A stretch of 64,000 nucleotides of DNA from Streptomyces sp. YPW6 (GTDB taxonomy: Bacteria > Actinomycetota > Actinomycetes > Streptomycetales > Streptomycetaceae): positions 5,925,001-5,989,000 of the forward strand of contig NZ_CP076457.1 of NCBI RefSeq assembly GCF_018866325.1. The letters run 5' to 3'. Positions 10,901 through 18,800 of this stretch are shown here, piece after piece. The notes beneath the pieces were generated by a model. It was not told where the DNA came from, searched no databases, and was given only the letters and a program-made list of their open reading frames with translations. Every line of letters begins with the position of its first letter. Position 1 is the first letter of the stretch. The position numbers and the translations under genes are program-made.

Positions 10901-12854
10901 CGCCGCGCCGGAGATACGTGCGCCCGGGGACGCCCGCCTCCGGCGCGTACCAGTCGTCGGCGTTCCAGCGGTCGGCCGGGATCTCGCCCAGGCAGTCGCG
11001 TCCGGAGCGCAGGACGTCCCAGAACTCCTCCAGGTCCCGGGCGCCGGGGTACCGGCCCGCCACGCCGATGATCGCCATCGGGGCGTCTTTCTGGGCCGGG
11101 GCCGGGGCCTGGGCCTGGGCCGCGGCCGGTGTGGGCGTGGGTACGGGTGCGGGTGCCGTGGCGGCGGGTGTGGGTGTGGGTGTGGGTGCTGCGGGGGGTG
11201 TGGTGGGGGTGGTGGTTGTGGGGGTCTGGATTCCTTCTTCGTGGAGGTGGGTGACGAGTTGGCTGATGGTGGGGTGTTCGAAGAGGAGGGTGGGGTAGAG
11301 CTGGGTGTTCAGTGCGGTTTCGAGTCGGCCGGCGATGTTGAGGAGGTCGACGGAGGTGAGTCCGAGTTCGTCGTAGAAGCCCTGGTCGGGGTGGACGGTG
11401 GGGGTGGGGTTGCCGGTTCGTTCGGTGATGTGTGCGGCGATGAGGTCGGTGACGAGCGCGGTGAGGTCGCCCGCCGGAGCAGGCGCCGTGGCGGCGGGTG
11501 TGGGTGTGGGTGCTGCGGGTGCCGTGGTGGGGGTGGTGGTCGTGGGGGTCTGGATTCCTTCTTCGTGGAGGTGGGTGACGAGTTGGCTGATGGTGGGGTG
11601 TTCGAAGAGGAGGGTGGGGTAGAGCTGGGTGTTCAGTGCGGTTTCGAGTCGGCCGGCGATGTTGAGGAGGTCGACGGAGGTGAGTCCGAGTTCGTCGTAG
11701 AAGCCCTGGTCGGGGTGGACGGTGGGGGTGGGGTTGCCGGTTCGTTCGGTGATGTGTGCGGCGATGAGGTCGGTGACGAGCGCGGTCAGATCGCCCGCCG
11801 GTGCGGGAGCCGGAGCCGACGCCTCGGCGGGGGCAGGAGCGGAGGCGGGGACCGCAGCCGGTGCAGGGGCCGGCGCGGCGACCGGCGTGGTGGGACCCGG
11901 CCGCGCCGCCTTCGCGGCATTGAGCCGCTGTCCCTCCTCCGCGTGCTTGCGGATGTCCTCGGTGGTCCGCACCCGTTTGGCCCGGTAGCCGCCCAGCCGG
12001 ACCGCGACCTCGCCGTCCGGTGTGCACAGGTCGATGTCGGCGACGACCGCCTGCGTGCTGTCGTCCACATGGAGATTGGCCAGCCGGGGCGCGTGCACCA
12101 GCGTGCGGGCCTCCAATGACCGGCGGGCCCGGAAGGAGTCGACGTAGATCGGGATGAACGGCTGGACGATGCCGCGCCGCACCGGCTCCGGGAACTGCAG
12201 GAACGGCACCAGGACGGAGAAGTCCATGAACACGGGGTGCACGAAGAAGTGGCCGATCTGCTCGACCGCGCTCGGGTCGAGGTGCACGTCGGCGACCGAG
12301 AAGCCGGCGCCCGCTCCGACCCGGCCCTGCACCTTCATGAAGGGGCCGTGCTCGATGTCGAGCTGACGGGCGAGACCGTACAGGTCGTCCGCGTCCAGCG
12401 AGAGGGGACCCGACGCCACGTCCAGCCGTCCGGCGGGCACCGGGGCCGGCTCCCAGGGGCCCACCGCATGGATCTCCGCCTGGAAGTTGGTCTGCCACTC
12501 CTCGTCGGCGACCTCCCCGCCGACCAGCGGGCGGCTGCGCACCGCGACCGGGACCGCGCCGCGCCCGTCGGGCTCGCCGACCGTCACCTGCAACTGGCGG
12601 TCCAGATCGCCCACGGCGATCAGCGGCCGGATGAAGACGCAGCGCCTCAGCTCCACCACCGACGGGTCCACCCCGAGATGGCGCACCAGGCGCAGCACCA
12701 GGTCCAGGTGGAAGACGCCGGGCAGGACGGGCGTGCGGTGGACGAGGTGGTCGCGTACCGAAGCGTCCTGAGCGGTCACCCGTGTGGCGAACCGGTGGCC
12801 GCCGAGGGATCGCAGCACGGCCTCCGCGTCAAAGGACCGATGAGTGTCGGACAT
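1995..12854 (-). CDS. Trans-AT polyketide synthase DH-ACP-ACP-KS-KR-ACP-KS-cMT-ACP-KS
   Basis: 3,619 residues. The ATG at 12854 was chosen because it follows the preceding synthase's stop by 2 nt; upstream frame is shadow. Order: hot-dog dehydratase (about 1-285; His and Pro of the HxxxGxxxxP motif present, its Gly replaced by Arg), twin ACPs (about 355-540), KS (590-1020, DTACSSS), KR (about 1215-1690, GGTGGIA, Ser/Tyr/Lys present), ACP (about 1715-1795), KS (1870-2300), C-methyltransferase (about 2470-2810, SAM motif LEVGAGTGG), ACP (about 2865-2935, GVDSLG), KS (2970-3405). No AT is present. The N-terminal DH completes a module begun by the KS ending the upstream protein. The first KS has an altered HGTGT motif (HGAAT). 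The tandem ACPs are nearly identical and differ in codon use from their surroundings. Confidence 0.93.
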   Translation of the reverse strand: MSDTHRSFDAEAVLRSLGGHRFATRVTAQDASVRDHLVHRTPVLPGVFHLDLVLRLVRHLGVDPSVVELRRCVFIRPLIAVGDLDRQLQVTVGEPDGRGAVPVAVRSRPLVGGEVADEEWQTNFQAEIHAVGPWEPAPVPAGRLDVASGPLSLDADDLYGLARQLDIEHGPFMKVQGRVGAGAGFSVADVHLDPSAVEQIGHFFVHPVFMDFSVLVPFLQFPEPVRRGIVQPFIPIYVDSFRARRSLEARTLVHAPRLANLHVDDSTQAVVADIDLCTPDGEVAVRLGGYRAKRVRTTEDIRKHAEEGQRLNAAKAARPGPTTPVAAPAPAPAAVPASAPAPAEASAPAPAPAGDLTALVTDLIAAHITERTGNPTPTVHPDQGFYDELGLTSVDLLNIAGRLETALNTQLYPTLLFEHPTISQLVTHLHEEGIQTPTTTTPTTAPAAPTPTPAATAPAPAGDLTALVTDLIAAHITERTGNPTPTVHPDQGFYDELGLTSVDLLNIAGRLETALNTQLYPTLLFEHPTISQLVTHLHEEGIQTPTTTTPTTPPAAPTPTPTPAATAPAPVPTPTPAAAQAQAPAPAQKDAPMAIIGVAGRYPGARDLEEFWDVLRSGRDCLGEIPADRWNADDWYAPEAGVPGRTYLRRGGFIDGVDRFDSLFFNIPPQQAKLMDPHERQFLEVAWSALEDAGYTPESISAAARGPVGVFAGSMWADYHLHGLESVRGGGTDVALSWLGGIPNRVSHAFDFRGPSVLVDTACSSSLTALHQACESIRRGECRAALVGGASLSLHPYKYVRSAANGLLSKDGTSRPFGDGASGYVPADGVGALIVRPLADAEADGDRILAVVRGSAVNHTGRTPGYTVTSPDAQSRVVEDALARAGVPASTVTLLEAHGAATALGDRLEVDALTRTFRKETDARGFCAIGSVKANIGHTEAAAGLASITKILLCLRHRTLVPAPHAEHPNSDIDFAASPFRLPAAEEPWTPLTDPETGRSLPLRAAVSGFGFGGSGAHVVLEEYVPAPVGPAPDPAAHRVVALSARTGGQLTRRASDLAAALRAEPRTRLADVAHTLAVGRRHLGERLGIVVASTAELSDALEDFVAGRTPAVAHFRATARRTGAGSSPAAPPSGPADAIARAWADGTVNVLAPVPGGRRIALPAYPFAGDRHWVTPPEAAPVAPQAVRADPGGTAGTPPAARPEAVDAVPGRGTVPLADLEQVMLYEPAWAPRDAPAETVGLDGGPVLVLDTGEERFRAIRARTGAVLVTPGTGFARISAEHFTVAPDSPTDHEQVRKALQAEGRVPSAVLHLWHLDGSDPAGRPEQPTGLLSVYALCQAWAMGRRTALPVVHAYHAPQECPPDASVGGLARGLRLEQPKLPLSSVRFAAVQSDPARAADVLLAEAGRPGDLEVRYTATGLREVRGFAPTTPLPSGTPLARAGGTYLISGGTGGIARHVARRMALAARPDLVLFGRSPEGPEQREFLAELAELGSRARYVQADVTRLADVRRLVAIAEELFGTVTGVIHTAGVVEDGLLINKKPDSIRRVLAPKFDGARNLDLATADRPLDYLVLFSSTSAVLGSIGTTDYTAANAYLDSFAAWREGLAERGERRGRCVSVNWPLWDDGGMRINPAVEAQVLHSTGLVPLGTAHGLAALEAGLAHDGPQVAVFEGDRAKIERLLAVIRPERRRAPVPAAGPVPDGSTDSPGTAGADATAELEAMIGESVTGLLPRTAALSEELFTWTFMELGLTSVDVVALGELLGGQLGIEVPPTVFFRCTRVPELAAHLARENSAAVSAWFASFRGTPTAPTDTETARADAPTARADTETAPGTETAPGPRAASGEAAAQDAGATPGREPVDAVASADRDIAVIGLAGRFPGAADARELWEALVSGRDLVSDVPGDRWDHSRFLDADGPAGTTECPAGGFLDDVSRFDAAFFGIPRAEAEAMDPQLRLLMEVLYETAEDAAVLPRLRGSDTGVFVGECFRDYEGEMIARDRKPGPYDATGIATTMAANRPSHYFDLSGPSLTVDTACSSSLYALQLAVESLRRGECSMAFAAGANLMLTPRHYLSLSGTGALSPSGRCHAFDESADGYVPAEAVAAVLLKPLRAALADGDPVRAVIKGAAVGHGGHAGAVTAPRPDRQSELIERAWRDAGVPVHTMGLLEAHGTGTRLGDPIEVDGLRGALAGGPTGLPPVALGTAKAHLGHAEGAAGVVGVVKAVLSLETGVVPAMPGFTRENPYLGLDSGFLAVPSATSAWRPRAGSVRRAGVSSFGFGGAGAHIVLEEAPRPARRERAGDSSLVVPFSAPSADRLPEVLRRHRAVITGELSLTAVAATLQHGREDHSARVAVVARTADELRSELDALLGGRVEAGTVRAAAGSDARALAAARRWAADGDLDRTPLRDVPRLNLPGLPFGGETFWLRETAPAPVTAAPEPQPAPVRASAPAGDAGGPVTGALAAARSFMDASAYDAIGVRRGLERLGTVGARLAALAVREHLGVTRELSGADVLSGLPAVEPYGRFVTRLADVVTGAPRPLPDAAAERRLIEVEFARIAADHPEVADHVALARAVVPSIPDVVTGRSSALDLYFGGEIDELLSRIYTGNAIADHYNAVVARLADGYVRDRLAERPGEPVRILEVGAGTGGTTGPVLRRLAPYGEQVEYTFTDVSASYFRQARRTFAASGVPLVFTRFDLERDPADQGIEAGSYDLLIASNVVHATEDITSSAAHLRRLLSDGGVLLLNEITSNIDYQFLLFAMIPSWWTCKDDERLPGAPLLAPSRWQEVLGRAGFTSSWVQTHDNGVAGENDQCVIVAGADRAAGLPGTATATAPAATAPASGERAPAPPAAVPDTPASTEAAVRAHLREVVASFLSVPAAGVGDDVSFSDLGVDSLGTIQLVRELEDDFGKLPKVLLYEAGTVAALAQDLVTRAPLACAGLVGAPVTESGPQPAVAAPPAGEDDPVAIVGMAVRLPGARTSEELWHNLRAGTDHMTQVPAERWDWRPLFGDPHREEGKTNSKWGAFVDGVTEFDAGFFGISGREAEVMDPQQRLMLQTAWHAVEDSGHAPSSLHGSDTGVFIGATSHDYTAHLADVGRYREPYAVNGNAKTVLANRISFELGLHGPSEAVDTACASSLTALHRAVRAIRDGECATAIVGGVHLLLHPDMYVALGQMGALSPDGRCHTFDREANGFSRGEGVVAVYVKPLSRALADGDTVHALVRGSGVNHGGRAQSLPVPNPAAQASLISQVLRGSGTDPRTIGYVEAHGTGTEVGDPIELRGLRKAFAEVSGVPEEQPVDAWCAVGSIKSNMGHLEAAAGLAGVAKAVLALRHGAIPPSVNFREANPLLDLDGSPFEIADRLRAWAAPVGEGGERLPRRAAVSAMGFGGSNAHVVLEEYPPHAPDAPAESATDREQERVYVLSARGPERLKDAARALADRVEGDPALTAGAVARTLHDGRDAMEWRLAVVARNLRGLVAALRGHVRGDTVDGLFTGRASHTGTAAAPTRDPRALARHWTTGRAGSAELDALAPPTGARRVSLPGYPFAPDRYWAEADTGTDTGTTDGPAAPATGDDEAAQQLVAQLEALSRGELTVDDVDLRLVRNDGMER
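11218..11786 (-). repeat. Tandem direct repeat: two copies of an identical 245-bp block encoding twin ACPs
   Basis: 11218-11462 and 11542-11786 are identical by eye, with a 324-bp period and a Pro/Thr/Ala-rich linker between. Each copy encodes most of an ACP with the serine in GLTSVDLL. The block is visibly less GC-rich than its surroundings and uses C- and A-ending codons (for example GAA rather than GAG). This suggests recent duplication or gene conversion and perhaps a different origin from the rest of the gene. Confidence 0.92.
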
Positions 12855-12856
12855 CG

Positions 12857-15800
12857 TCAGTTCAGCTCCTCGAGCGGCAGGATCGGGCGGCCGGCGGCGG
12901 TGTGCGCCGCGGGCGCGGGGGAGAGGGGAGGCGCGGAGGCGGAGGACGGCGGGTGCGGGGCGGGTGCGGGTTGCGGTACGTCCCGGTCGACCCAGTGGCG
13001 GGTCCGGCGGAAGACCGCCGGCGGCAGGCTCGGGCGCTCGCCCGGACGCCCGGCGAGCTCGGCCGCGCTGGGCTCGCGCAGGATCGCGTGGCAGTTGACG
13101 CCCCCGAACCCGAAGGCGCTGACGCCTGCCCTCCGGACCCCGTCGACGGGCGTGAAGTCCCGCAGTTCGGTGTTGGGAAAGAACGGCGAACGGCCGAAGT
13201 CGAAACGGGGGTTGGGCGTCTCGCAGTGCAGCGTCGGCGGGATGAGGCGGTGCCGCAGCGCCAGGACGGCCTTCTGCAGCCCCGCCATGCCCGCCGCCAT
13301 CAGCGTGTGACCGATGTTGGACTTGACGCTGCCGACCGCGCAGTACCCGTGCCGGCCGCCGTCCGAGCCGAACGCCCTGGTGAGGGCGCGCAGTTCCATC
13401 GGGTCGCCGATCATCGTCCCGGTGCCGTGGGCCTCGACGTATCCGATGCCGGAGGGGGCGACGCCGGCCAGCTCCTGGGCACGGCGGACCACTTCCTCCT
13501 GCGCGTCCGGATTCGGCGTGGTCAGGCCCATGGTGCGGCCGTCGTTGTTGACCGCCGCGGACTCCACGACCGCGTGCACCCGGTCGCCGTCGGCGAGCGC
13601 CCTGTCCAGGGGCTTGAGCAGGAGGGCGCCCGCGCCCTCGCCGAGCACGAGGCCGTCCGCGCCCGAGTCGAAGACCCGGCACCGCTCGCCGGGGGAGAGG
13701 GCGCCGGAAGCGCTCAGCTTCAGGAACGGCATCTCGTCGAGCAGCAGGTCCGCCGCCGCGACCAGCGCCGTGTCGCACTCGCCGAGGCGCAGCGACTGCT
13801 CGGCCATGGCCAGGGCGGCCAGCGAGGACGAGCAGGCCGTGTCGACGACGAAGTGCGGGCCGCGCAGGTCGTAGACCTGGGCGAGATGGGCGGCGGCGAA
13901 GTTCTGGTTCAGGCCCGTGACGGTGTTGCGGTGCGGGACGCGGATACGGGAGGCGTACGCGCCCGTCTGCGCGGCGGCGAACACCCCCGTGCGCGAGCCG
14001 GCCAGCGCGGACCGCTCGTACCCGGCGTCACGGAAGGTCTGCTCGGCCATCTCCAGGACCAGCCTGATCAGCGGGTCGACATGGGCGGCGTCCTCCGGGG
14101 CGATCCCGAAGGGCTCGGGGTCGAAGTCCTCGATCCCGTCCAGGAACCCGCCCCACCGGGACAGCGAACGGCCCGGCCGCTGGTCCGCCGCGTACAGCTC
14201 CGCCGTGCTCCAGCGGGACGCGGGCACCTCGCCGATCGCGCTGCGGCCCTCCGCCAGGAGTTTCCAGTAGGCGTCGGTGTCCGGCGCGCCCGGGAACCGG
14301 CTCGCCATCCCGATGACGGCGAGCGGACGCGGTCCGGGCGGCGCGGCAGCCTCCGCCGCGGGGCGCGGCCGGGGCGCGACCGGCGTCCCGGCGGCCGGTT
14401 CGGGCGTCCGGCCGGCGCCCCGGTCCGCGGCCCACCGCCCGACGCCCTCGGGGAACGTCTCCGTCAGGAAGACGGAGAGCCGCGCGGCCGTCGGGTTCTC
14501 CAGGACGACCGACGGGTCGAGCGGTGCGTCCGTCAGCTCTTCGAGCCGGCCCACCATCCCGGCGATCAGGATGGAGTCGACGCCCAGATCCGCGAAGGAG
14601 GCGTCGGCGGTCACCGCATGCTTCGGGAGCATCAGCTCCTGTGCCATCAGGTCGAGGAGGAAGTCCTCGACCGCCGCCCTGACGGCCGCGCCGTGGGCGC
14701 CGTCGGAGGTCGTCACCTGGTGCTCCTTCTGCTCGTCGGTCCGGCCCCCGGAGGAGTCCGGAAGGTCGTCGGTGCCGTGGTCGCCGGTGTTGTGTCCGTC
14801 GCGTGACGGGCCGGCCGGGCCTTGGGCCGGCCGGGCGGCGGCGCCCGGTGCGGGCGGGAAGGCGCCGGGGCGTACGGCGGCCGCGACGGCCCCCTCGATC
14901 CGCCCTTCGACCACCTGCTCCAGCAGGCCGAGCCCGCCTTCGCGGGTCAGGGCGCCGAAGCCGGCCGTCCGGTAGGCGTCCGCCGTGACCTCGCCCATGC
15001 CCAGGCCGGTCCAGCTGCCCCAGGCGACGGCGAGATAGCGGGTGCCGTCCGGCCCCTCGGCGGCGTTGCGCTCGTCCGCGTACGCCTCCAGGTGGGCGTT
15101 GGCCCCGGCGTAGTCGCCGAGCCCGACCCCCAGGTGCGGCAGCACCGCGGAGACCGACGCGTACAGGACGAAGAAGTCCGGCCGGTCGGCGCTGACGAGC
15201 TCGTCGAGGACGCGCAGCCCGGAGACCTTCGGCTCCCAGGTGGCGGCCACGGCCTCGGGGGAACGGCGGACGAACGCCGGGTGCCGGCGGTCGACCGACC
15301 CCGCGCAGTGCAGCACGCCCGCCACCGGCCCGAGTTCCGAGCGCACGCGGCCCAGGAACGCCTCCAGCGCGGCCCCGTCCGTGAGCGGACCGGTGTGGAT
15401 GTCCACGCGTACGCCCAGGTCCTCCAGGGCCGTGACGGTGCGCACCAGCTCGGCGGTGCGCGGGTCCGCGAGGTCCCGGGACGCGTCGGGTCCGGCGGCG
15501 ATGCCGGCCCACCGGTCGCGCGGAGGAAGCGGCCGCAGGCCGAGCAACGCCAGCCTGCGGGCGCCCAGTTCGACCAGGCGCTGCGCGGCGGCGAGGCCGA
15601 GGCCCGCGGTGCCGCCGGTCACCAGATAGGTGCGCTCGGGGTCGAGCGAAGGACGTCCGGGCCGTGTCGGGGCGGTGCGCAGCGGACCGGGGACGTAGCG
15701 TTCCGGGCCGCGCAGGCACACGTCCGCCGGGGTCCCCGACGCCGCGCCCAGCTCCGCGCGCAGAGCCGCGAGCACCTCGTCCGGTGAGGTCATGAGCGGA

Positions 15801-18800
15801 TCCAGGTCGACCGACGCGGCGCGCACCGCCTTGTACTCGGCGCCGACCGCGCGGACCAGGCCCGCCATGGCCGCGCCCCGCGCCCGCGGACGGGAGTTCC
15901 CCAGCCGCTGCCGCCCCCGTGTCACCTGCAGGACGCCGAGTTCGTGCCCCGCGGCCGTGGAGCGGCGGATCAGTTCCTGGAGCAGGCCGATACGGGCGGC
16001 CTCACGGGCCGGCGGCACCTCGGCCCCGTCATCGGGGCCGTCCGAGATGTCCGTCAGATCGACGACGGCGTCCAGCTGTCCGTACCGCTCGCACAGCTGC
16101 TCCGCGACCAGGCGTCCCGCCGCGTGGTCCGAGAGGTCCAGGTCGTACTCGTCGGGCCCCAGGCGCGGCAGCAGGCTCCGCTCCCGCACCACGACCCAGC
16201 CGCTCTTGTCCGCGCCCGCGGCGTGTGCGGCGGCCTCGGCGAACCCCAGGGTGTCGCGGGTGCCGACGACCAGCACCCCGAGCAGTTTGCGGGCGGGGCC
16301 GGACCGGGCCGGCAGGGCCGCCCGCTCCCAGGCGCGGGTCAGCAGGGCGGGGACCGCGCCGTCCGCTTCGGCCGGCGCCCCGGTGGCGGGGGCGACGGCC
16401 GACCCGGGTTCCTCGGCGGTGCCCTCCGAGCCCATGCCCCCGGAGCCGGTGTCCGCCCCGGCCGGTACGCCGGAGGGGCCGAACTCCGTGCGGTGGTCGA
16501 ACGGGTAGCCGGGGAACGGGATCCGCCGCCGCGGACCGTGGTGCAGCACCGTCCAGTCCACCGCTTCACCCGCGGCCCAGCGGACCGCGGCGTCGGCCGG
16601 ATCGGCCGGGCGCACCGGCGGTGCCCCGGCGGCGTTCGGGTGCGGTCCGCCCAGGTGCGCGGCGGGGCTGCCGGCCTCACCGGTGTCGCCCAGATACGCC
16701 TCCAGGCGCTCGCACAGTTCGGGCAGGGAGGACGCCACCACGGCGAGCCGCTCGGCCAGCGGGGTCCGGCCGGTCTGCGACGTCCAGGCCAGATCGTCGA
16801 GGCGTACGTCCGCGTGGGCGGCGAAGTCGCACAGCCGCCGTGCCTGCGTCCTGAGCTGGTCACGTGTCCGTGCCGACAGGACCAGGACCTGGGGAGCCTG
16901 CTCCGGCGCGGGCCGGTCCGGCGGGGCGGGCGGCTCCTCCAGGACGGCGTGGGCGTTGACCCCGCCGAAGCCGAACGAGCTCACCCCGGCCCGCAGCGGC
17001 CCCCCGTCGGGCGCCGTCCACGGCTGCGCCTCGCGCAGCACCCGGAAAGGTGAACCGGCGAGCTCCAGGTAGGGGTTGAGTTCGCCGAGGCCCGCCACCG
17101 GCGGCAGCGTGCGGTCCCGCAGGGCGTGGACCGCCGCGATCAGCCCCGCGACGCCGGCCGCGCTCTCCAGATGCCCGACGGACGCCTTCAGCGCGCCGAG
17201 GACCGTCGTGCCCTCGGGCACTTCGGCCCCGGCCGCCCGCTCGAACGTCTGCTTGAGCCCCTGGACCTCGATGGGGTCGCCCAGCCTGGTGCCGGTGCCG
17301 TGCGCCTCGATGTAGCCGATGGACGCGGGGTCGGCCCCCGCGTCGCGGAGCGCGGCGACGATCGTGTCGGCCTGGCCGCGCGGCGTGGGCGCGGTCAGCG
17401 AGTGGGCCCGTCCGCCGTGGCCGACGGCGGAGCCGCGCACCACCGCGTGGACGGTGTCGCCGTCCGCGATCGCCCGGGAGAGCGGCTTGAGCAGGACGGC
17501 GCCGACGCCTTCGGCGCGTACGTAGCCGTCGGCGCGGCTGTCGAAGGTGTGGCAGCGGCCGCCCGCCGACAGCATCCCGCCGCGGCTGAGCGACACGTAC
17601 CAGGTCGGGGTCATCACGACGTTGACCCCGCCGACGAGTGCAGCGTCGCACTCGCCGGCGCGCAGGGCCGCCAGGGCGTGGTGCAGGGCGACGAGGGAGC
17701 TGGAGCAGGCGGTGTCCACGGTCTCGCTGGGGCCGCGCAGATCCAGCAGGTAGGACACCCGGTTGGCGACGATGGCGTGCACGTTGCCCGTCACGGTGTG
17801 GCCCGCGACGTCCGTGCCGTGCTCGCGGAGCACGTCCAGGTAGTCGTGCAGCGTGGCGCCGGCGAAGACGCCGGTGCGGGTGCCCGCGAACGACCGGGGG
17901 TCGTACCCGGCGTTCTCCAGAGCGTGCCAGCAGGTCTCCAGGAAGAGCCGCTGCTGCGGGTCCATCAGCGACACCTCCCGGGGGGAGAGCGAGAAGTGGG
18001 CGGCGTCGAAAGCGGTGACGGAGTCGAGGAATCCGCCGGTCCGGCAGTCGGTGGTGCCGGGCTCGCGGCGCGGATCGCCTTCGTAGCTGCGCCAGTTCCA
18101 CCGCTCTGCGGGGACCTCGGTGACCAGGTCCCGGCCCGCCAGGAGGTTCTGCCAGAACGTCTCGGCGTCGGGCGCCCCGGGGAAGCGGCCCGCGAGACCC
18201 ACGACGGCGATCGCCTCGCGCTCCGTGTCCGGGGCGTCGGTGAGGGCGCGGCCGGCGTCGGCGTGCACGGCGCCTCGGCTGCTGCGGTCGGCGCCGGCGG
18301 GTACGGAGGCCGCGGCCAGCACCGCTGCCGGGGGCGCATCCGGGGCCGTGGCAATGGCCGGGGCCCCGTCCGTGGCCGGAGCCGCATGCGCGGCCGGGAC
18401 CGCAGCCGTGGGCACGACCATGTCGCGCCGGGCGAGCAGATGCTCCGTCAGGGCGTCCGCCGACGGGAACTCGTAGAACGTCACCGGTGTCAGTGCCGTG
18501 GTGAACGTGTCGTTGAGCCGGTTGGCGAGGGTGGTGAGCAGCACCGAGTTGAAGCCGTACGCGCCGAGTTCGGTGGCGGGGTCGAGGCGTTCGGGCGCGA
18601 CCCGGGCCACCTCGGCGATGCGGGCGAGGACGAGCGCCCGGACCGCCGAAGGGGTGGCCTCCGCCGTGTGGTCCCCGGGCGTGGCCGGCGCGGGCCCCCC
18701 GGCTCCGGGGGGCGTGGCGAGGCCGGCGCGTCCCAGCGCGGTCACGGTCCGGTCGGCCCCGGCGCACGAGACGTACAGGCGGGGCTCGCCGGACCGCACG

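Noticed and set aside
2280-12119. Two very long plus-strand open frames (1,566 and 1,712 codons) opposite the PKS gene
   Set aside because: They are antisense mirrors of GC-rich codons; translations are Arg/Gly/Gln-rich without any domain, while the minus strand encodes complete PKS domains.
12855-13778. Longer N-terminus for the second synthase, starting at 13778
   Set aside because: The extra 300 residues are an out-of-frame reading of the preceding KS; the ATG at 12854 directly follows that gene's stop.
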